Shown here piece after piece: positions 59,667 to 64,000 of a DNA stretch of 64,000 nucleotides. Source of the DNA: Sipunculus nudus (taxonomy: Eukaryota; Annelida; Sipuncula; Golfingiida; Sipunculidae); contig CM049309.1 of the NCBI GenBank assembly GCA_026874595.1, forward strand, positions 4,376,076-4,440,075, in the 5' to 3' direction. The position numbers and the translations under genes were made by a program. The notes below the pieces were generated by a model. That model made no database searches. It had not been told where the DNA came from and saw only the letters and a list, made by a program, of their open reading frames with translations. Position 1 is the first letter of the stretch. Each line of letters begins with the position of its first letter.

Positions 59667-60330
59667 ATATAAGGCAGTCCTGAAGTGTGATGATAGGTTT
59701 TAAATGGGAAAATTAAGGTTTTTCGTAAATTTCATGAAGGAACAAAGTTGAAGTGACCCTGTCTTCGGTTTTATAGAAGATTTTGGGGACATCTTACAGT
59801 ATGCCAACTTTGGATTCGTTGGTCTAAAGGTTTTAAAATGTGCCAGTCAAAGAGACGTACTGTTGACTGACAATAGCTATGGTTCAGTTGACTTATAGTA
59901 AGTTGAGCTATAATTCTGCATGCAGGGGCCTGCATGTACGGAAAGGGGATATAGAAAATGCTCTTGTTGGATTTTCCCTGTGCGAGGGCCCACAAATATG
60001 AAAGGTACCCTTATACTTGCATCCTTTTGGCTATAAAAACTTCATAACAGTAGGCACCAAACTAAAGGGCTTTAACTGTATAAATCTTTTTGACCAAAAT
60101 TTAATTAAATTAATTAGTTTTTCCTTTCAATATAGGATCTAAACAGATGGAGAGAATGAAAAATTGAATGTGCAAGTTGTTGAGTTGCAAAATTTCTATA
60201 ATTCAGTCAAACCAAATATTTGCATCCAGATACTATGATTTTGACCGGGTGCTGTTTTCTTCGTGCCGCCACTATTGTTTCCAGAGAACTCCTCTCCTGG
60301 TCTGATCTTACCGGTCCCATTCTAGTTATT
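59667..60330. other. Repeat remnants and unannotated DNA
   Basis: 59670-59910 looks like a reverse-complement relic of the AGCTCAGCTGAC family (CATTAAGGTTTTTCGTAAATT-like order, GGTTTTAAAATGTGCCA, TTCAGTTGACTTATAGTAAG, TGAGCTATA). The rest was not recognised. Confidence 0.4.
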
Positions 60331-60345
60331 TCCTCACCTATGTAG

Positions 60346-61010
60346 TTGTGCCTAAAAAAACTGGTGCTGCCACCTGTAGTCCTTACTGTGCAGTGTGAAT
60401 CTGGGTGTAAACATATCTCAGTTGTTCAACGTATTGAGCTGAAATTTTCCAAGACTGGTGGAGCCATCTGCAATGGTTTTCGTGTGGCATCCATCTGTAT
60501 GTTTGCTTTAACTGAATATTGCTCATATCTCAGGAGTGGTTCAATGTATTGGTCTGAAATTCGGCATGTCCATCCATGTTGGAGTTTTCTTATAGGCCAG
60601 AAAGGTTGCGCCACCTACCTTCCCATTTTCTAAAAATACATTAATGGCCTTTTCTTAGGTGTGATTTGCCATATTGGCCTGAAATTCTGCATATCCATAG
60701 ATCTTGGATACCTCTGTCTTATATTCAAGACTGGTGGCACCACCTGCAATTGGTTTTGTGTGGTGTCCATCTGTCCGTTTGCTTTGGGTAAAAATGGCTC
60801 AAATCTGAGGAGTGGATGAATATATCAGCACAAAATTTTGGCACGTTTATCCTTCTGGGATAGATTTGTTGTAGACCAGAGAGATGACACCACCTGCTGT
60901 TCCAGTTTTATAGAATACATTGATGCACTTTTTTCAGTAGTGGATTAGTGTCTCTGCCTGAAATCTTGAAAGGTGTATCCATCTGTAGATCTGTTTTTGG
61001 TGAAAAGTGC
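60346..61010 (+). repeat. Degenerate ~150-bp repeats with GCGCCACC-like cores
   Basis: Related units recur near 60362, 60465, 60600, 60730 and 60890. They share GGTG(C/G)(C/A)(A)CCACCTG, CTCATATCTCAGGAGTGGTTCA and TGAAATT(C/T)(G/T)GCATGTCCAT. They look like a diverged relative of the foldback arrays. The ORF at 60346-60633 is not conserved between units. Confidence 0.55.
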
Positions 61011-61376
61011 ACGTACAAGGAGTTTAACTTTCATCAATGATGCCACAAATTTGGCGCCATATCATGTCGCGAATATTCCATGCCTTACTTTACCAATGCC
61101 TCTGTGATATTGTGGATACACATTGTCACGTCCATTATCCATTTTCTAACTTGTCACTGATACCAAATTATTTTTAATTCAGCACACATTTTAAAAGTAA
61201 GTTTAATATGTATTTTAAAGCAAAGTTCCAGTGTCATTTTTTCATAAGTTTGTTGGCAAAACTTGTCAGAGTTGTCTTGACCTCCAAAACCCCTACTGTA
61301 AGTGAATAAGGTGAATAAGGTGAATATCTTCTAGGAAAGATAAATTACCAACACCAGGATAACTCATGATGAAAAA

Positions 61377-61382
61377 TTTATT
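61377..61382 (-). terminator. Candidate poly(A) signal for SMIM15
   Basis: AATAAA on the minus strand, about 760 bases after the SMIM15 stop. Other AT-rich hexamers lie nearby, so the choice is uncertain. Confidence 0.35.
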
Positions 61383-62140
61383 ACAAAATGTACAGTCAAT
61401 AATAAAGAAGACAGATTTAAATCAACAAAACGGAGGAACGTTATCAGTCTCTGTACAATGCATTACTTCACATTTCATGCAATTACTTAAATGGGCTTCC
61501 TCCATTGAAAGTTTGCACATTCACAATCATAAGGTTCTGAATGGCATCCACGTGTTAAATAAAACAGAATGTTCAATGTATATTCAATAAAAGAAATGTC
61601 CACTGTATAAAAAACAAGCTGACTGAATAATATACTTCAATCAGTCTAATGTCCAATGATAATATAAATAATAATAACTAATAGTTATGAAATAACTTCC
61701 TATTATTTAAGTAGTAATGACAAATCTTTTTCAATGTCCTAGCTTTAATATTAAACAGCTCTGCAAAGACTAAAAAAGTGATTATTGTAAAATTTTCTTG
61801 CATGTTCCATTTTTTTAGCAGGTCAGATAAATCCAGAGATGCTTATCTTAATACTTTGTGCAACAGTTGTTTTCACAGAACATCAGTGATGAATATAAAA
61901 AATGCCAAACCAAAATTACTGATATAACTGTTGACTCAAGCACAAACATGATGCTTACAAGCTCTTGTGTATATAAAAGTAATACATCTTCATTTCCACT
62001 CAGACACATTCACTCAAATACAGTTAAAATCCTAGTCTGTGTGTGGGGAAAATTGGTGCACCATTTGTTTGTTCCCATCCTGACCATTTCACCCTTCCAT
62101 CATCAGTATCCATCATGTATGAACTAATGTTCATGTAATA

Positions 62141-62371
62141 CTAGTCTGTCTTTTGCCTCCTAGTTTTGGCAATATTTGCTTCTCGTTTGGACTTTTTCTT
62201 CTTCTCCTTCTCCTTGGCTTCTATCTGCTTTGCGAGCTGCCACGCAAGCAGAGCACTGATGAAGAAGAACGGGGAGAGCGCCAGCAGCACGTAGTAGATG
62301 AACTGCCATGGATGTTCCCCCGCAAAGATGAGGAGGTCCCTCAGCATCACGCGCCAGTCCCAGTCAAACAT
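62141..62371 (-). CDS. SMIM15: Small integral membrane protein 15
   Basis: A 76-residue protein (human SMIM15 is about 74). It starts MFDWDW with a perfect Kozak context (GCCACCATG). One membrane segment (FIYYVLLALSPFFFISALLA) is followed by WQLAKQIEAKEKEKKKK and a basic tail with NIAKTRRQK. Human SMIM15 has the same plan: hydrophobic segment, then WKLAKMIEAREKEQKKK and NIAKAKR. The upstream in-frame ATG six codons earlier (62389) lies at the exon edge and is less likely. A TTGTAG acceptor puts the exon start at 62389, so an intron splits the 5' UTR, as in vertebrates. The molecular function is unknown. It converges on NDUFAF2. Confidence 0.93.
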   Translation of the reverse strand: MFDWDWRVMLRDLLIFAGEHPWQFIYYVLLALSPFFFISALLAWQLAKQIEAKEKEKKKKSKREANIAKTRRQKTD

Positions 62372-62389
62372 GGTGGCAGTGCAGGTCAC

Positions 62390-64000
62390 CTACAAGATAA
62401 TCATAGGGTTTAACAATATATTCTGTTGTCAGTTTATATATTCCCAGGCTGAGGCATTTTTGTGAAGTTTAATGCAATAGCTTTGTCACACGGAGTACCA
62501 GACCTGTGGTTTCATGGCTTTTACAGGTTGTAGCATGATTGTAGCATGATGTTACTTGTGTTACCTCAAGTGCATTGTACATTCTCTGGACTGGCTTTCC
62601 CTTCATATACAGTTTTATTAGAAATGAGCAAATTCCATTACAGATAATTCCAAAACAGCTCTGGCAAGTGAGGTTAACACTTATTGGGTCGTATTGATAT
62701 ATAAAGTTAAAAATATATAGCATGTCCCCCTTACTTTTTGGGGATATAGACAAAGTATAATGGGGACAAAGTATCATTTTTCCACTTAAATTTTCAGGGG
62801 AATAAAACACATACTTTTGTATATAGCGATTTCAAGATCAATTTTTCACTTTTTTGTTTCTTAATATTTATCCCAATTCTTTCAATTGTTCACCTCAAAA
62901 CAAGAAATTTATTATAACTTAAACGTTCAAATAAGAGAAATAATGAAAAATTAGTAAAAATAACTTTCACTCCAAAATTATACTTTTGTGTTTGGAAAAT
63001 GATATTAAGAAAGTTTTTATATTCTGGGTTGGGGCTATACTGCCCTCATTGTCATGAACAGTGCTTTTGCCTGGACTCTGGTTGATTGTCCCCCTCACAT
63101 TACCTCAAAAACAGGGCTCATGTCAGTATAGCTCACATGCGCCTGATTGTCATGGGAGCCCTGACATGTGTACATACATTTCTTATCCAGTCCACTAAAG
63201 AGCAAAAAATTTGTCTTGTTTCATCTTAACATTCAAAGTATAAAATATAAAGCGGCTATAGCTTTATAAATGGGTAATGTATTAATGGTTAAGCTAATTT
63301 AAGCTTATCCATATTTGTTACCAGTTATAGTTTATCCTTGATGTGAACGATACAGTATGGATAGCGTATCAATAACTGTATCAATAATGCATATATTATT
63401 AGTATCGATATCTAGATACAGCCCTAGTGTTCAGTCTTCTAAAGCCACTCCAAATAAGTAAAATGTATGGCCCATGCACTCAGGATATCAGGTATGTTAG
63501 CTCTGTCAATCAAATAAAATGTAACAACATTGGTTCTGAACACTTCTAGCTAGCTGGTATCTGTTTTACTGGAAACCAATACATGGCAATGATGAAAAAA
63601 GTCTTATAGTCTCATAAGATGTTGATGAAGCCTGACAAAGAGGCAGATAAAAGACATTACATTTAATAAGAGAAGTCATCCCTTCACTGGTTAATTTTTT
63701 GGATGAACATTATATAATGAAGACAGCATTTCATAATTATTTATTTTACTATCTGTGAAATATTGCATGTCCAAATTCTGATAAGCAAAAAAGCCTAAAA
63801 TGGTTATAGCTTAAATATCTGAAGATTGACTGAGAACAGCACTGGCTGTAGTCCAGAACTGGACTGTTTGGGGCCTATTTATAATCTGATATCTATGTTG
63901 CCCATCACATTCCAGCACCAAAATGCCACTTCCCAGGAGTCCAGTAGAGAATCCCACTGGAAGGTTTAAGGGCCTATGACAGGCTAATACGTGACGAAAT
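62390..64000 (-). other. Probable SMIM15 5' intron or upstream DNA
   Basis: The SMIM15 coding exon is preceded by an acceptor, so its first, non-coding exon should lie at higher coordinates, here or outside the window. The 113-codon minus-strand ORF at 62469-62810 has no recognisable family. No other feature was seen. Confidence 0.4.

Overview
This is nuclear DNA from a lophotrochozoan animal, most likely a bivalve mollusc. The evidence is AT-rich sequence, GT-AG introns with phase-consistent exons, long repeat-filled intergenic DNA, a Steamer-like (Mag lineage) Ty3/gypsy retrotransposon, tRNA-derived SINEs, CCGTCCGTC-type repeats, GTGACCTTGACCTT-rich repeats and ~150-bp minisatellites carried by mobile elements. 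The species cannot be named from sequence alone. No bacterial-style operons or CRISPR arrays are present.

Three animal genes are supported. (1) 286-6051 (+): the last seven exons of a Cys-rich secreted or surface protein; its 5' end lies outside the window. (2) 31402-42452 (+): a complete six-exon gene for the complex I assembly factor NDUFAF2, pieced together from short exons whose phases all agree. (3) 62141-62371 (-): SMIM15, a small membrane protein with its coding sequence in one exon. NDUFAF2 and SMIM15 are adjacent and convergent here, as I recall them being in human 5q12.1, so this looks like old bilaterian microsynteny kept across about 20 kb of repeat-filled DNA.

Layout. 1-6.1 kb: surface-protein gene. 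6.1-18 kb: mostly unrecognised DNA with two dispersed repeat families, a SINE bounded by target duplications, and LINE relics. 18.6-20.7 kb: ~155-bp tandem array with estrogen-response-element-like palindromes. 20.7-25.8 kb: little recognisable. 25.8-27.5 kb: (TA)n tracts, a hammerhead-ribozyme-like motif and tRNA-SINE copies, two of them in a near-perfect palindrome. 31.4-42.5 kb: NDUFAF2, with a MITE and a hairpin-rich foldback element in intron 1, a 2-kb long-TIR foldback element in intron 2, and a minisatellite grown from the exon 4/donor junction in intron 4. 42.7-49.6 kb: nested repeats, including a second ERE-like array. 49.6-55.2 kb: a second foldback copy split by an intact Steamer-like element (50244-54837) with identical 199-bp LTRs and one Gag-Pol ORF. 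55.4-59.7 kb: an LTR element with ~700-bp LTRs and no recognisable pol. 60.3-61.0 kb: degenerate GCGCCACC repeats. 61.4-62.4 kb: SMIM15.

The most notable findings are the intact, probably very young retrotransposon, the conserved gene pair, the hammerhead-like motif, the amplified splice donor, and several foldback or palindromic elements. I found no clearly new multi-gene system.
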